Assembly (NCBI GenBank): GCA_963740065.1
Contig: CAVUCS010000004.1
Location: 124,001 to 188,000 of the forward strand
From: DASVDE01 sp963740065
Lineage (GTDB): Bacteria; Actinomycetota; Thermoleophilia; Solirubrobacterales; 70-9
Length of the DNA: 64,000 nucleotides
Reading direction: 5' to 3'
Shown here: piece by piece, positions 49,919-58,890 of the stretch
Layout of the letters: each line of letters starts with the position of its first letter
Position numbering within the stretch: the first letter of the stretch is position 1
Notes under the pieces: model-generated
Databases searched by the model: none
Told to the model about the DNA's origin: nothing
Seen by the model: only the letters and a program-made list of their open reading frames with translations
Translations under genes and position numbers: made by a program

Positions 49919-51888
49919 GCCCGGCAAAGGCGGAGAAGCTCTGGGAGCCGCCGGCCGAGCTAGTCGAGGGCGCCCGCATGACCGAGTACATGCGCTGGCT
50001 GGAGGCCGAGCGCGGGCTCCGCTTCGAGGGATACGACGAACTGTGGCGCTGGTCGGTCGACGACCTGGAGGGCTTTTGGTCTTCGATCTGGGACTTCTTC
50101 GACGTCCAGGCCGACGGCGGCTATGACCGGGTCCTCGGTAGCCGCGCGATGCCAGGCGCCGAGTGGTTCTCCGGCGCGCGACTGAACTACGCCGAACACA
50201 TCTTCGCCGGCGTCGACGACGCCGAGACCGCAATTCTCCACGCCTCGGAGCTGCGTGAGTTGAGTGAACTGAGCTGGGGCGACCTGCGATCCCAGGTCGC
50301 GGCGGCGGCGGCCGGGCTACGCGCGCTTGGGGTCGAGCGCGGCGACCGGGTCGTCGCCTACATGCCGAACATCCCCGAGGCAATCGTCGCCTTCCTCGCG
50401 ACAGCCAGCCTCGGCGCCGTTTGGTCGAGCTGCTCGCCCGACTTCGGCCCAGCAAGCGTGATCGACCGCTTCGCCCAGATCGAACCCAAAGTCCTCTTCA
50501 CGGTTGACGGCTACCGCTACGGGGGCAAGGACTTCGACCGGCGCGAAACCATCGCCCGCCTCCAGGCCGAGATGCCGAGCCTGGAGCGCACCGTCGTCCT
50601 CCCCTACCTCGAACCCGAGCCCGACCTCTCCTCCCTGCGCGACGCGGATCGCTGGGATGAGCTCCTCGTCGGGGGAGAGAGATCGAATCTCACCTTCGAG
50701 CGTGTCCCCTTCGACCACCCGCTCTGGGTCCTCTACTCATCCGGCACCACCGGCCTGCCGAAGGCGATCGTCCAGGGACAGGGCGGCATCCTGCTCGAGC
50801 ACCTGAAGAAGCTCAACCTCCACGTCGACGCCCATCCCGGCGATCGCCTCTTCTGGTTCACGACGACCGGCTGGATGATGTGGAACTTCCTCGTCTCGGG
50901 GCTACTGACGCGCGCCGCGATCGTCCTCTACGACGGCAACCCCGGGCACCCGGACATGAACGCGCTCTGGGACCTCGCCGAGCGCGCCGGGGTGACCATG
51001 TTCGGCACCAGCGCCAGCTACATCGCCGCCTGCATGAAGGCGGGAATCGAGCCCGGCGCCGGCCGCGACCTCAGTCGCCTGGGGGCGGTCGGCTCGACCG
51101 GCTCCCCCCTCTCGCCCGAGGGTTTCGATTGGATCTACGAGCACCTCGGCGCCGACACCTGGCTCTTCTCGACCAGCGGCGGCACCGACCTCTGCACCGC
51201 TTTCGTCGGCGGTGTGCCGCTGCTCCCCGTCTATCGCGGCGAGCTGCAAGCGCGGGCACTGGGGGCGGCGGTCGAGGCCTGGGACGAAAACGGCAACTCG
51301 GTGATCGACGAAGTCGGTGAGCTGGTCGTAACTGAGCCGATGCCCTCGATGCCCGTCTTCTTCTGGGCCGATCCGGAAGGGAGCCGCTACAAGGGCAGCT
51401 ACTTCGAGCATTACCCCGGCGTCTGGCGCCACGGCGATTGGATCGAGATCACCTCGCGCGGCACGGCGATCATCTACGGTCGCTCGGACTCGACCATCAA
51501 CCGCGCCGGCATCCGCATGGGGACCAGCGAGATCTACCGCGCGGTGCTGAGCGTCGACGCGATCGTCGACGCCCTGGTCGTCGACATCCCCCGCCCCGGG
51601 ACCGAGGGCTGGATGCCGCTCTTCGTCGTCCTACGGGAAGGCGCCGAGCTGGACGACGAGTTGCCTGTGGAAATCGCGCGCCGGGTCCGCGAGCAATGCT
51701 CCCCCCGTCACGTCCCGGATCAGGTCTTCCAGATCGCCGAGGTCCCTCGCACGCTCAGCGGCAAGGCGTTGGAGGTACCGGTGAAGCGGATCCTGATGGG
51801 AACGCCGGCCGAGCAGGCGGCGAGCCGCGACTCGCTCGCCAATCCCGAGGCGTTGGACTGGTTTACGGAGTTCGCCGGCGCAATGTGA
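49915..51888 (+). CDS. Acetoacetate-CoA ligase
   Basis: 657 residues of the acetoacetyl-CoA synthetase type of the ANL superfamily. Motifs: LWVLYSSGTTGLPKAIV (P-loop), TTGWMMWNFLVSGLL and SLGAVWSSCSPDFGPASVIDRF typical for AACS, then VWRHGDWIEITSRGTAIIYGRSDSTINRAGIRMGT (A8 hinge), and a C-terminal RTLSGKALEVPVKR with the catalytic Lys. The N-terminal ACAS-N part is present. It activates acetoacetate, which HMG-CoA lyase in the nearby cluster would release. GTG start at 49915 overlaps the MBL gene stop. Confidence 0.9.
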   Translation: MSPAKAEKLWEPPAELVEGARMTEYMRWLEAERGLRFEGYDELWRWSVDDLEGFWSSIWDFFDVQADGGYDRVLGSRAMPGAEWFSGARLNYAEHIFAGVDDAETAILHASELRELSELSWGDLRSQVAAAAAGLRALGVERGDRVVAYMPNIPEAIVAFLATASLGAVWSSCSPDFGPASVIDRFAQIEPKVLFTVDGYRYGGKDFDRRETIARLQAEMPSLERTVVLPYLEPEPDLSSLRDADRWDELLVGGERSNLTFERVPFDHPLWVLYSSGTTGLPKAIVQGQGGILLEHLKKLNLHVDAHPGDRLFWFTTTGWMMWNFLVSGLLTRAAIVLYDGNPGHPDMNALWDLAERAGVTMFGTSASYIAACMKAGIEPGAGRDLSRLGAVGSTGSPLSPEGFDWIYEHLGADTWLFSTSGGTDLCTAFVGGVPLLPVYRGELQARALGAAVEAWDENGNSVIDEVGELVVTEPMPSMPVFFWADPEGSRYKGSYFEHYPGVWRHGDWIEITSRGTAIIYGRSDSTINRAGIRMGTSEIYRAVLSVDAIVDALVVDIPRPGTEGWMPLFVVLREGAELDDELPVEIARRVREQCSPRHVPDQVFQIAEVPRTLSGKALEVPVKRILMGTPAEQAASRDSLANPEALDWFTEFAGAM

Positions 51889-52600
51889 CCGCGCCGAGGG
51901 CGAGCGCGGCCAGGGTCGCGCCTACGGTCACGGCGACATCTACGCGGCCGGCCGTCCCCAGAGCGCCTTCCACCGTCACCCGCTGAAGGGCGTCGAAGGC
52001 GTAGGTCAAGGGCAACGCATAGGAGACCGCGTCCAGCAGCGGAGCCATCTCGTCGCGCGGGACGAAGAGGCCGCAGAGCAGAAGTTGGGGGAAGACGAAA
52101 GCGGGCATGAACTGCACCGCTTGAAACTCGGTCTGGGCGAAGGCGCTGACAAAGAGGCCGAGCGCCATCCCCAGCAGGGCATTGCCAACAGCCAACGCGC
52201 CCACCAGAAAAGCCGAGCCCGCCACCTGTAGGTCGAGAAGCCCGAACGCGACGAGCGAAGCGACGACTGCCTGGACGACGGCGACGAGGGCGAAGGCGAT
52301 CCCGTAGCCGAGCAACAGGTCGAGCTTGGCCAGCGGCATGCTCATCAGCCGCTCGAGCGTCCCGGTGGTTCGCTCGCGCAGCATCGTGATCGAGGTGACG
52401 AGGAACATCGTGATGAAGGGAAAGAGCCCCACCAGCGGTCCGCCGATGCTTTGAAACGCAGCCGGGTTCTCGTCGAACGCGTACTTGAGCAGCGCCAGCA
52501 GCGCCGGCGGCACAACCAAGAGAAGGGCGATCGTGCGCGGGTCGCGACGCAGCTGGAGGAGAACTCGCAGCGCCACCGCCGATGTGACCCTGGGGCTCAT
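51863..52600 (-). CDS. ABC-2 type exporter permease
   Basis: 245 residues, six helices, with the ABC-2 family order: N-terminal helix, TSITMLRERTTGTLERLMSMPL loop after the second, FAQTEFQAVQFMPAFVFPQLLLCGLF, and VSYALPLTYAFDALQRV near the end. Works with the ATPase encoded just upstream (4-bp overlap). Its 3' end overlaps the acetoacetate ligase by 26 bp, convergent. Confidence 0.89.
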   Translation of the reverse strand: MSPRVTSAVALRVLLQLRRDPRTIALLLVVPPALLALLKYAFDENPAAFQSIGGPLVGLFPFITMFLVTSITMLRERTTGTLERLMSMPLAKLDLLLGYGIAFALVAVVQAVVASLVAFGLLDLQVAGSAFLVGALAVGNALLGMALGLFVSAFAQTEFQAVQFMPAFVFPQLLLCGLFVPRDEMAPLLDAVSYALPLTYAFDALQRVTVEGALGTAGRVDVAVTVGATLAALALGAVTLRRRTP

Positions 52601-53355
52601 TCGCCCCTCCCCCGCTCTTCGATCAAGGCCAGGAAAGCGTCCTCGAGACCCTGCTTGCCGGTGCGAGCTCGCAGGCCGGCGGGCGTCTCCGTCGCCAACA
52701 GCTCCCCGTCGCGCATCAGCAACAGCGAATCGCAGTGCTCGGCCTCGTCCATCACGTGGCTGGAGACGAGGAGTGTCGTGCCGTCCCGCGCGAGCCCCTC
52801 AAATGTTCCCCACAGCTCGCGTCGCAGAACCGGGTCGAGGCCCACCGTCGGCTCGTCGAGGACGAGCAGGTCCGGCTCACCCAGGAGCGCTGTGGCGAGT
52901 GAGACGCGTGAGCGCTGGCCGCCCGAAAGGCTGCCCGCCACACGATCGACATGGGAGCCGAGAGAGACCGTCCCGATCACATCCTCAACGCGACTCGCGG
53001 GGGCGTCGAGCACGCGGGCGAAGAAGTCGAGGTTTTCGCGCACGCTGAGGTCGCCATAGACCGACGGCGCCTGAGTGACGTAGCCGACCCGCTTTCGTAG
53101 GCCCGCCGAGCCCGCCGACTCCCCCAGCACCTCGACCCGGCCCGACTCGACGATCTGCACGCCGACGATCGCCCGCATCAGGGTCGACTTGCCGCAGCCG
53201 CTCGGACCGAGCAGGCCGGTGATCTTCCCGGCGGGAACCGAGAACGTCAGGTCGCGCAGAACGTCCCGGCCGCCCCGATTTACCAGGAGAGACTCGACCG
53301 AAATCGCAGGTGAAACGCGTTCGGCGTCTATTTCCCCGCTTTCGCGTTGCACCAT
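52597..53355 (-). CDS. ABC exporter ATPase subunit
   Basis: 252 residues with Walker A GPSGCGKSTL (near residue 48), signature SGGQRSRVSLATALLGEP, Walker B LLVLDEPTVGLDP and H-loop VSSHVMDEAEHCD. DrrA/YhaQ-like ATPase for the ABC-2 permease. Substrate unknown; drug, lipid or polysaccharide exporters share this form. Confidence 0.91.
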   Translation of the reverse strand: MVQRESGEIDAERVSPAISVESLLVNRGGRDVLRDLTFSVPAGKITGLLGPSGCGKSTLMRAIVGVQIVESGRVEVLGESAGSAGLRKRVGYVTQAPSVYGDLSVRENLDFFARVLDAPASRVEDVIGTVSLGSHVDRVAGSLSGGQRSRVSLATALLGEPDLLVLDEPTVGLDPVLRRELWGTFEGLARDGTTLLVSSHVMDEAEHCDSLLLMRDGELLATETPAGLRARTGKQGLEDAFLALIEERGRGE

Positions 53356-53360
53356 GGCCG

Positions 53361-54881
53361 TTAGGCGGGCGTGACCGGGTTGCGACGCTCGGCGAAGGAG
53401 CGGTCCTTGTTCGCCGCGTGGGCGAAGCGGCGGATCAGGTCGGCTCGCAAGTCCTCCGGCTGAACAACCGCGTCGACGACCAGCTCGGAGGCGAGATGCA
53501 GGAGATCGATGTCCTCCGCATACTCGGCGCGTTTCTCCTCAACGAACCGCTCCCGTTCGGCCTCGTCGTCGATCGCCTGGATCTGGTTGTAGAAGACGGC
53601 GTTGATCGCCGCCTGCGGACCCATCACCGCGATCGAAGCGCCGGGCAGCGCGATGCAGCAATCTGGCTCGAACGCAGGGCCCGCCATCGCGTAGAGCCCG
53701 GCTCCGTAGGCCTTGCGCACGATCACCGAAATCTTCGGCACCGTCGCCTCGGAGACGGCGCTGATCATCTTTGCCCCGTGGCGGATGATCCCCTGGCGCT
53801 CGACCGCGGTGCCGATCATGAAGCCCGGCACGTCGGCGAGGAAGAGCAGCGGCAGGTTGAAGGCGTTGCAGGTCTGGATGAAGCGGGCCGCCTTGTCGGC
53901 TGAGTCGACGAAGAGAACGCCGCCCTTCTGGCGAGGCTGGTTGGCGACGACGCCGACGACGCGGCCGTCGAGCCGGCCGTAGCCGACGATCAGCTCTCTC
54001 GCCCAGCGCTTGTGGACCTCGAGGAAGGAGTCGGCATCGAGCAGCGCGTCGAGCACCTCGCGCATATCGAAGGGCTGGTTCTCGTCGGCGGGGACGACCT
54101 CGGCGATCGCCGCATCGGAGGAGGGGCCGGCAGCGGGCGCGAGCGGCGGCTCCTCCCGCCAACTCCCCGGCATGAACGAGAGATAACGCTTGGCGAGGTC
54201 GATCGCCTCCTCGTCGCTCTTGACCAAAAAGTGCCCGCAGCCGGAGACGCCGGTGTGCATCTTCGCCCCCCCCATCTCCTCCAGCGTCACCTTCTCGCCG
54301 ATCACCATCTCCGCCATCCGCGGCGACCCCAGGTACATCGAGGCGTTGCCCTCGCGCATGATCACCACGTCGCAGAAGGCCGGGATATAGGCGCCACCGG
54401 CGGCGCTGGGTCCGAACAGCAGGCAGACCTGCGGCACCTGGCCGGACAGTCGCACCTCGTTATGGAAGATTCGGCCGGCTCCGCGGCGGCCGGGAAACAT
54501 CTGCACCTGGTCGGTGATTCGCGCCCCCGCCGAGTCGACCAGGTAGACCATCGGCACCCGCAGCTTCAGCGCCCGCTCCTGAATACGGAGGATCTTCTCT
54601 ACCGTCTTCGGGCCCCAGGAACCGGCCTTGACCGTCGGGTCATTGGCCATCAAAGCGACGCGCCGGCCGTCAATCGTGGCCAGGCCGGTAACGACGCCAT
54701 CGGCTCCCAGCCCCTCCACCTCCCAGTTCGCCAGCAGGCCTTCCTCCGCGAATGACCCCGCGTCGACCAGCCGCTCGACGCGCTCACGCACCGGCAGCTT
54801 GCCCTGCTCGGCGGTCTTCTCATGGTGGCGTTGGGGGCCGCCGGAGAGGGCGGCCTCAAGGGCCTCTGCGAAGTCGCTCAC
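53361..54881 (-). CDS. Acyl-CoA carboxylase, carboxyltransferase beta subunit (MCC-like)
   Basis: 506 residues of the crotonase-like carboxyltransferase family that transfers carboxybiotin CO2 to acyl-CoA. Motifs VYLVDSAGARITDQVQMFPGRRG, GPSAAGGAYIPAFCDVVIM, LADVPGFMIGTAVERQGIIRHGAKM, and VIVRKAYGAGLYAMAG. Next to HMG-CoA lyase and acetoacetate ligase this suggests methylcrotonyl-CoA carboxylase in leucine degradation; propionyl- or geranoyl-CoA carboxylase is possible. No biotin-carrying alpha subunit is in the window. Confidence 0.86.
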   Translation of the reverse strand: MSDFAEALEAALSGGPQRHHEKTAEQGKLPVRERVERLVDAGSFAEEGLLANWEVEGLGADGVVTGLATIDGRRVALMANDPTVKAGSWGPKTVEKILRIQERALKLRVPMVYLVDSAGARITDQVQMFPGRRGAGRIFHNEVRLSGQVPQVCLLFGPSAAGGAYIPAFCDVVIMREGNASMYLGSPRMAEMVIGEKVTLEEMGGAKMHTGVSGCGHFLVKSDEEAIDLAKRYLSFMPGSWREEPPLAPAAGPSSDAAIAEVVPADENQPFDMREVLDALLDADSFLEVHKRWARELIVGYGRLDGRVVGVVANQPRQKGGVLFVDSADKAARFIQTCNAFNLPLLFLADVPGFMIGTAVERQGIIRHGAKMISAVSEATVPKISVIVRKAYGAGLYAMAGPAFEPDCCIALPGASIAVMGPQAAINAVFYNQIQAIDDEAERERFVEEKRAEYAEDIDLLHLASELVVDAVVQPEDLRADLIRRFAHAANKDRSFAERRNPVTPA

Positions 54882-54890
54882 GGGCGCAGC

Positions 54891-55820
54891 CTAATCGGAC
54901 TGGCCGCCGCGCCAGTCCACCGGGCCGGCGCGGAGCACATGGGCGCCAAGCGGGCGACCGATCACCTCTTGCGCGGCACGGGCGGCCTCGATCAGCTTCG
55001 GCAGCTCCACCCCGGTCTCGATTCCCATCTCGTGCAGCATCGAGATCGCGTCTTCGGTCGAGACGTTGCCGGTCGCGCCGGGCGGCACCGGGCACCCGCC
55101 CAGTTCGCCGAAGCTCGACTCGAAGGAGTCGACCCCCTCTTCCAGCGCCGCGAGCACGTTGGCCAGTCCTTGACCGCGGGTGTTGTGGAAATGGGCGGTC
55201 AGCTCGACGTCTGTGAGGCGCTCGCGGGCGGCGGCGAAGAACTCGTGGACTTGACGCGGGTTCGCCATCCCGGTGGTGTCGCCGAAGCCAACCTCGGCGC
55301 ATCCCGCCGCCGCAAGCCGCTCGGCGATCTCGAAGACCCTCTCGGGCGACACCTCACCCTCGTACGGGCAGCCGAAGGAGGTCGAAATGACACCCTCGCA
55401 GCGAAGCCCCTCTTCGCCCGCGGCAGCCAAGGTCTTCTCCAAACCGGCGAGCGACTCCTCGATCGAACGATTGACGTTGCGCCGGTTGTGAGTCTCCGAC
55501 GCGGAGAGGAAAACGTTGATCTCATCGAAACGATCACGCATCTCGAGCGCCCGCTCCAACCCCTTCTCGTTGGGAATCAACACGGAGAAGGAGACGCCGT
55601 CGCGGCGCTGCACCCCGGCCAACACCTCCTCGGCATCGGAGAGCTGGGGGATCACATCGGGGCGAACGAAGGACGTGATCTCCATCCGCTCCAGCCCGCT
55701 CGCCGAAAGCAGGTCGATCAGCCGAATCTTGTCCGCGGTCGCGATCGTCTCCGGCTCATTCTGGAAGCCGTCGCGGGGACCGACCTCGCGGATGCGCGCG
55801 CGCTGGGGCAGCGACGCCAT
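54891..55820 (-). CDS. mvaB: Hydroxymethylglutaryl-CoA lyase
   Basis: 309 residues of the DRE-TIM metallolyase family: RIREVGPRDGFQNEPETI at the N-terminus (metal/DRE region), ITSFVRPDVIPQL, GFGDTTGMANPRQ and HFHNTRGQGLANVLAAL with the metal His pair, and GGCPVPPGATGNVSTEDAISML, whose Cys-containing form is typical of HMG-CoA lyases. It splits HMG-CoA into acetyl-CoA and acetoacetate. Nine bp upstream of the carboxyltransferase gene, same strand, likely one operon. Confidence 0.9.
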   Translation of the reverse strand: MASLPQRARIREVGPRDGFQNEPETIATADKIRLIDLLSASGLERMEITSFVRPDVIPQLSDAEEVLAGVQRRDGVSFSVLIPNEKGLERALEMRDRFDEINVFLSASETHNRRNVNRSIEESLAGLEKTLAAAGEEGLRCEGVISTSFGCPYEGEVSPERVFEIAERLAAAGCAEVGFGDTTGMANPRQVHEFFAAARERLTDVELTAHFHNTRGQGLANVLAALEEGVDSFESSFGELGGCPVPPGATGNVSTEDAISMLHEMGIETGVELPKLIEAARAAQEVIGRPLGAHVLRAGPVDWRGGQSD

Positions 55821-55822
55821 CC

Positions 55823-56557
55823 TCAGACCATTCCGAGCCCGCCGCTGACCCCGAGAGTCTCACCGGTTACATAGGTCGCATCGTCAGAGGCGAGAAAGAC
55901 GGCCGCGGCGGCGACCTCTTCGGGCTGGCCGAGGCGCCCCATCTGGGTTGCTCTTTTCATCGTTTCGATAACTCTCTCGCCGATCTCGCCAAACTCCTTC
56001 GCGCCCATCAGCAACGGAGTCTCGATTGGGCCGGGGGCAATCGAGTTGGCGGTGATTCCGTAGCGGGCATTCTCGCGCCCGATCGCCTTCATGAAGGCGA
56101 TGATGCCGCCCTTCGCCGCCGAGTAGACGGCCGAGCCCTTTGAGCCGACCCGGCCCGCCTCAGAAGAGATGCTGACGATGCGGCCGTATCTCGCTTCCTG
56201 CATCGCCGGCAGCGCCGCATGGGTGCAGTTAAGGACGCCGCCAAGGTTGATGTCGAGCACCCGCCGCCACTGCTCGGGCGTCGTGTAGGTGAAGAAGCCG
56301 AACTCGTCGGTGCCGGCGTTGTTGACGAGGATGTCCAGCGTTCCCGCCGCCTCGACCGCCGCCTTTGCGGCCTCGACGTCGGTGACGTCCAGCTCGACCG
56401 CGTGGCCGACGATCTCACCCGCGACGCGCTCGGCGCCCGCGGTGTCGATGTCGCCGACCCAGACCTCGGCGCCCTCGGCGGCGAGCCGCGCGGCGATCGC
56501 GGCGCCTATCCCGCTCGCGCCACCGGTGACCAAAGCCTTTCGTCCCTCCAGTCGCAT
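55823..56557 (-). CDS. SDR-family 3-oxoacyl/3-hydroxyacyl dehydrogenase-like
   Basis: 244 residues from ATG 56557; the open frame beyond that is within npdG on the other strand. FabG-like motifs: TGGASGIGAAIAARL, NNAGTDEFGFF, SISSEAGRVGS (Ser), VYSAAKGGIIAFMKA (YxxxK), and AATYVTGETLGVSGGLGMV at the end. Two bp from the HMG-CoA lyase start, so co-transcribed. 3-hydroxybutyrate or 3-hydroxyacyl-CoA dehydrogenase is plausible given the pathway. Confidence 0.87.
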   Translation of the reverse strand: MRLEGRKALVTGGASGIGAAIAARLAAEGAEVWVGDIDTAGAERVAGEIVGHAVELDVTDVEAAKAAVEAAGTLDILVNNAGTDEFGFFTYTTPEQWRRVLDINLGGVLNCTHAALPAMQEARYGRIVSISSEAGRVGSKGSAVYSAAKGGIIAFMKAIGRENARYGITANSIAPGPIETPLLMGAKEFGEIGERVIETMKRATQMGRLGQPEEVAAAAVFLASDDATYVTGETLGVSGGLGMV

Positions 56558-56584
56558 CGGGCGTGAGCATAGACTGGCGCGCGC

Positions 56585-57271
56585 ATGAGCGAGGCGATAC
56601 CGATCATCGGCGGCACCGGCGCCCTGGGCGCCGGCCTGGCGCGCCGCTGGGCCAAGCAGGGCGTCCCGATCGTGCTCGGGTCGCGCTCGGCCGAGCGCGC
56701 CGAGGAGGCGGCGGCAAAGCTGCGCGAGGACGTCCCCGGCGCCGAAGTCGAGGGCCTGCTCAACGAGGAGGCGGCGAAGCGAGCTGAGATCGTCTTCCTC
56801 ACCGTCCCCTTTCGCGCCCAGTCGGAGAACCTCAACAACTTGCGCGACGCGCTGCAACCGGGGCAGATCCTGGTCGACTGCACCGTCCCTCTCGCGGCCG
56901 CGGTCAGCGGCAAGGCGACCCGCTCGCTCGGCGTCTGGCAGGGGTCGGCCGCACAGCAGGCCCAGGAGATGGTCCCCGAGGGGGTCACCGTGGTCTCCGC
57001 CCTGCACACGGTGGGCGCCCCAACCCTCGCCGACCTCGACGCCGAGCTGGGCGAGGACATCCTCGTCTGCGGTGACCGCAAGGCCGACAAGTCGCGAGTC
57101 GCCCGCCTGATCGAGCTGATTCCCGGCCTGCGCGCGGTCAACGCCGGCCCGCTGGAGATGTCGCGGATCGTCGAGCAGCTGACCCCGATGCTGATCTCAG
57201 TCAACGTCCGCTACAAGGCGCACGCGGGGATCCGGCTGACGGGATTGCCCGAAGGCGACCACTGGGCGTGA
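56585..57271 (+). CDS. npdG: NADPH:F420 oxidoreductase (Fno)
   Basis: 228 residues. N-terminal Rossmann motif IPIIGGTGALGAGLARRWAKQG, GSRSAERAEEAA (NADPH specificity loop), VFLTVPFRAQSENL and the C-terminal EMSRIVEQLTPMLISVNVRYKAHAGIRLTG characteristic of NADPH-dependent F420 reductases. It cycles F420 with NADP. It starts the npdG-cofD-cofC-cofE run, each overlapping the next by 4 bp or less, so F420 reduction and biosynthesis are co-expressed. Confidence 0.92.
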   Translation: MSEAIPIIGGTGALGAGLARRWAKQGVPIVLGSRSAERAEEAAAKLREDVPGAEVEGLLNEEAAKRAEIVFLTVPFRAQSENLNNLRDALQPGQILVDCTVPLAAAVSGKATRSLGVWQGSAAQQAQEMVPEGVTVVSALHTVGAPTLADLDAELGEDILVCGDRKADKSRVARLIELIPGLRAVNAGPLEMSRIVEQLTPMLISVNVRYKAHAGIRLTGLPEGDHWA

Positions 57272-58194
57272 AGGTCGCGCTGCTCGCCGGCGGCACCGGC
57301 GGCGCAAAACTCGGCGCCGGATTGCAGGAGGAGATCGGCGGCGAGCTGACGGTGATCGCCAACACAGCCGACGACATCGAGATCCTCGGCGTCCACGTCT
57401 CCCCCGACCCCGACCTCATCACCTACTGGCTTTCCGGCGAGATCGACGAGGAGCGCGGTTGGGGAATCCGCGACGACACCTTCACCGTCTTCGAGCGGCT
57501 TACGCGTCTGGGAGCGCCGAGCTGGTTCAGCCTCTCCGACCACGATCTGGCCGCCTGCCTCTACCGGCGTCAGTTCCTCGATGAAGGCGGTCGGCCGACT
57601 GACGCGCAGGCGCAGATCGCCCGCGGCCTAGGAGTCACGGCGCGGGTCCTGCCGATGTGCGACGACCCGGTCCGCACCCAGGTAACCACCGATGCCGGGC
57701 GTCGTGGGCTGCAGGAGTACCTGATCGTCGACGGCGGGCGGCCGGAAGTCCACGGCGTCGAGCTTGAAGGGATCGCCGAAGCAGAGCCGACACCTGAGGT
57801 CCTCGAAGCTCTGCGCGACGCCGACGCGATTGTGATCGGCCCTTCGAATCCGGTGATCAGCATCGGCCCGATCCTCGCCCTTCCCGGCATGCGCGAAGCA
57901 ATCGTCTCTTCGGCGGCGCCGGTCGTCGCGGTCAGTCCATTCGTCGCCGGCAAGGTGGTGAAGGGCCCGACCGAGCGCTTCATGCAAGCGGTCGGCAGGC
58001 CTTCAACCGCAACCGGCGTGGCATCGCTCTACGAGGGCCTGATCGACGCGATGGTCGTCGACGAGGGAGACCCCGACCCACCACCGGCCGAGATCCAGAC
58101 CCTGTTGGCGCCGACTCTGATGGAGAGACGAGAGGGCCGCGCATCGGTCGCGAAGACGGTGCTCGACTACGCCGCTAGCCTCGCCTCAGATTGA
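57268..58194 (+). CDS. cofD: 2-phospho-L-lactate transferase (F420 biosynthesis, CofD/FbiA)
   Basis: 308 residues. The N-terminal LLAGGTGGAKLGAGL loop, VIANTADDIEILGVHVSPDPDLITYWLSG and IVIGPSNPVISIGPIL are family hallmarks. It transfers the phospho-lactyl (or phosphoenolpyruvyl in actinobacteria) moiety to FO, giving F420-0 or its dehydro form. GTG start at 57268 overlaps npdG stop (GTGA). Confidence 0.95.
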   Translation: MKVALLAGGTGGAKLGAGLQEEIGGELTVIANTADDIEILGVHVSPDPDLITYWLSGEIDEERGWGIRDDTFTVFERLTRLGAPSWFSLSDHDLAACLYRRQFLDEGGRPTDAQAQIARGLGVTARVLPMCDDPVRTQVTTDAGRRGLQEYLIVDGGRPEVHGVELEGIAEAEPTPEVLEALRDADAIVIGPSNPVISIGPILALPGMREAIVSSAAPVVAVSPFVAGKVVKGPTERFMQAVGRPSTATGVASLYEGLIDAMVVDEGDPDPPPAEIQTLLAPTLMERREGRASVAKTVLDYAASLASD

Positions 58195-58832
58195 AAGCGA
58201 CCGCCGTCCTCCCAGTGAAGCGCTTCGGCGAGGCGAAGCAGCGCCTCGCCGCCGGAATCGGCGCCGCGCGACGCGCCGAGCTGGCGGAGGCGATGCTCGG
58301 GGATGCGTTGGATGCGATCGGCGCCGCTCGATCGATAGAGCGCACCATCGTCGTCACGACCGAGCCCCGCGCCGTCGAAGTGGCCGAAGCGGCCGGCGCC
58401 GAGGTTCTCTCCGAATTCAACGACGAAGGGCACTCAGAAGCGGCGCTGGCGGGCATCGGCCGCGCCGAAGCGGGCGGATCCGGCTGCGTCGTCCTCCTCC
58501 CCATCGACTGCCCGCTGCTGAATCCGCGTGAGCTCGATCGGCTGCTGACCGGGGTGCCCGAGCGATATGTGGCGATCGTCCCCGACCGCCACGGAACCGG
58601 GACCAACGCCCTTGCGCTGGCGCCGCCGAGCGCGATCCGCCCCGCCTTCGGCGAGGGAAGCTGCGCCCGTCATGTCGCCGCCGCCCGCGAGGCCGGAATC
58701 CCCTTCTCGGTCGAAGAGCTTCCCTCGCTTGGCCTCGACCTCGACACCCCCGCCGACGTCGTCGCCCTGACCCGGGAGCTGGCGTCCAACCCAGATCGCG
58801 GGGCGCGAACCGCCAAGGCGCTGGGCATATGA
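58191..58832 (+). CDS. cofC: 2-phospho-L-lactate (or PEP) guanylyltransferase (CofC/FbiD)
   Basis: 213 residues. Starts TTG 58191, overlapping cofD. N-terminal ATAVLPVKRFGEAKQRLA is the nucleotidyltransferase signature of CofC, with LLPIDCPLLNPRELDRLL (metal Asp) and LDLDTPADVVAL near the end. It activates phospho-lactate or phosphoenolpyruvate with GTP for the CofD step. Confidence 0.93.
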   Translation: MKATAVLPVKRFGEAKQRLAAGIGAARRAELAEAMLGDALDAIGAARSIERTIVVTTEPRAVEVAEAAGAEVLSEFNDEGHSEAALAGIGRAEAGGSGCVVLLPIDCPLLNPRELDRLLTGVPERYVAIVPDRHGTGTNALALAPPSAIRPAFGEGSCARHVAAAREAGIPFSVEELPSLGLDLDTPADVVALTRELASNPDRGARTAKALGI

Positions 58833-58845
58833 CCGCCAACCGAGC

Positions 58846-58890
58846 TCCGCTGCGACTTATCTCGGCATGACAGGGATAAGTCGCAGCGGA
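58846..58890. repeat. Short hairpin element, copy 2 (at the cofE start)
   Basis: Perfect 16-bp arms TCCGCTGCGACTTATC (58846-58861) and complement (58875-58890), loop of 13 bases containing GGCATGAC. Outer 13 bp of each arm match the element at 20549-20595. The loop ATG at 58867 is the start codon available to cofE. Confidence 0.8.
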
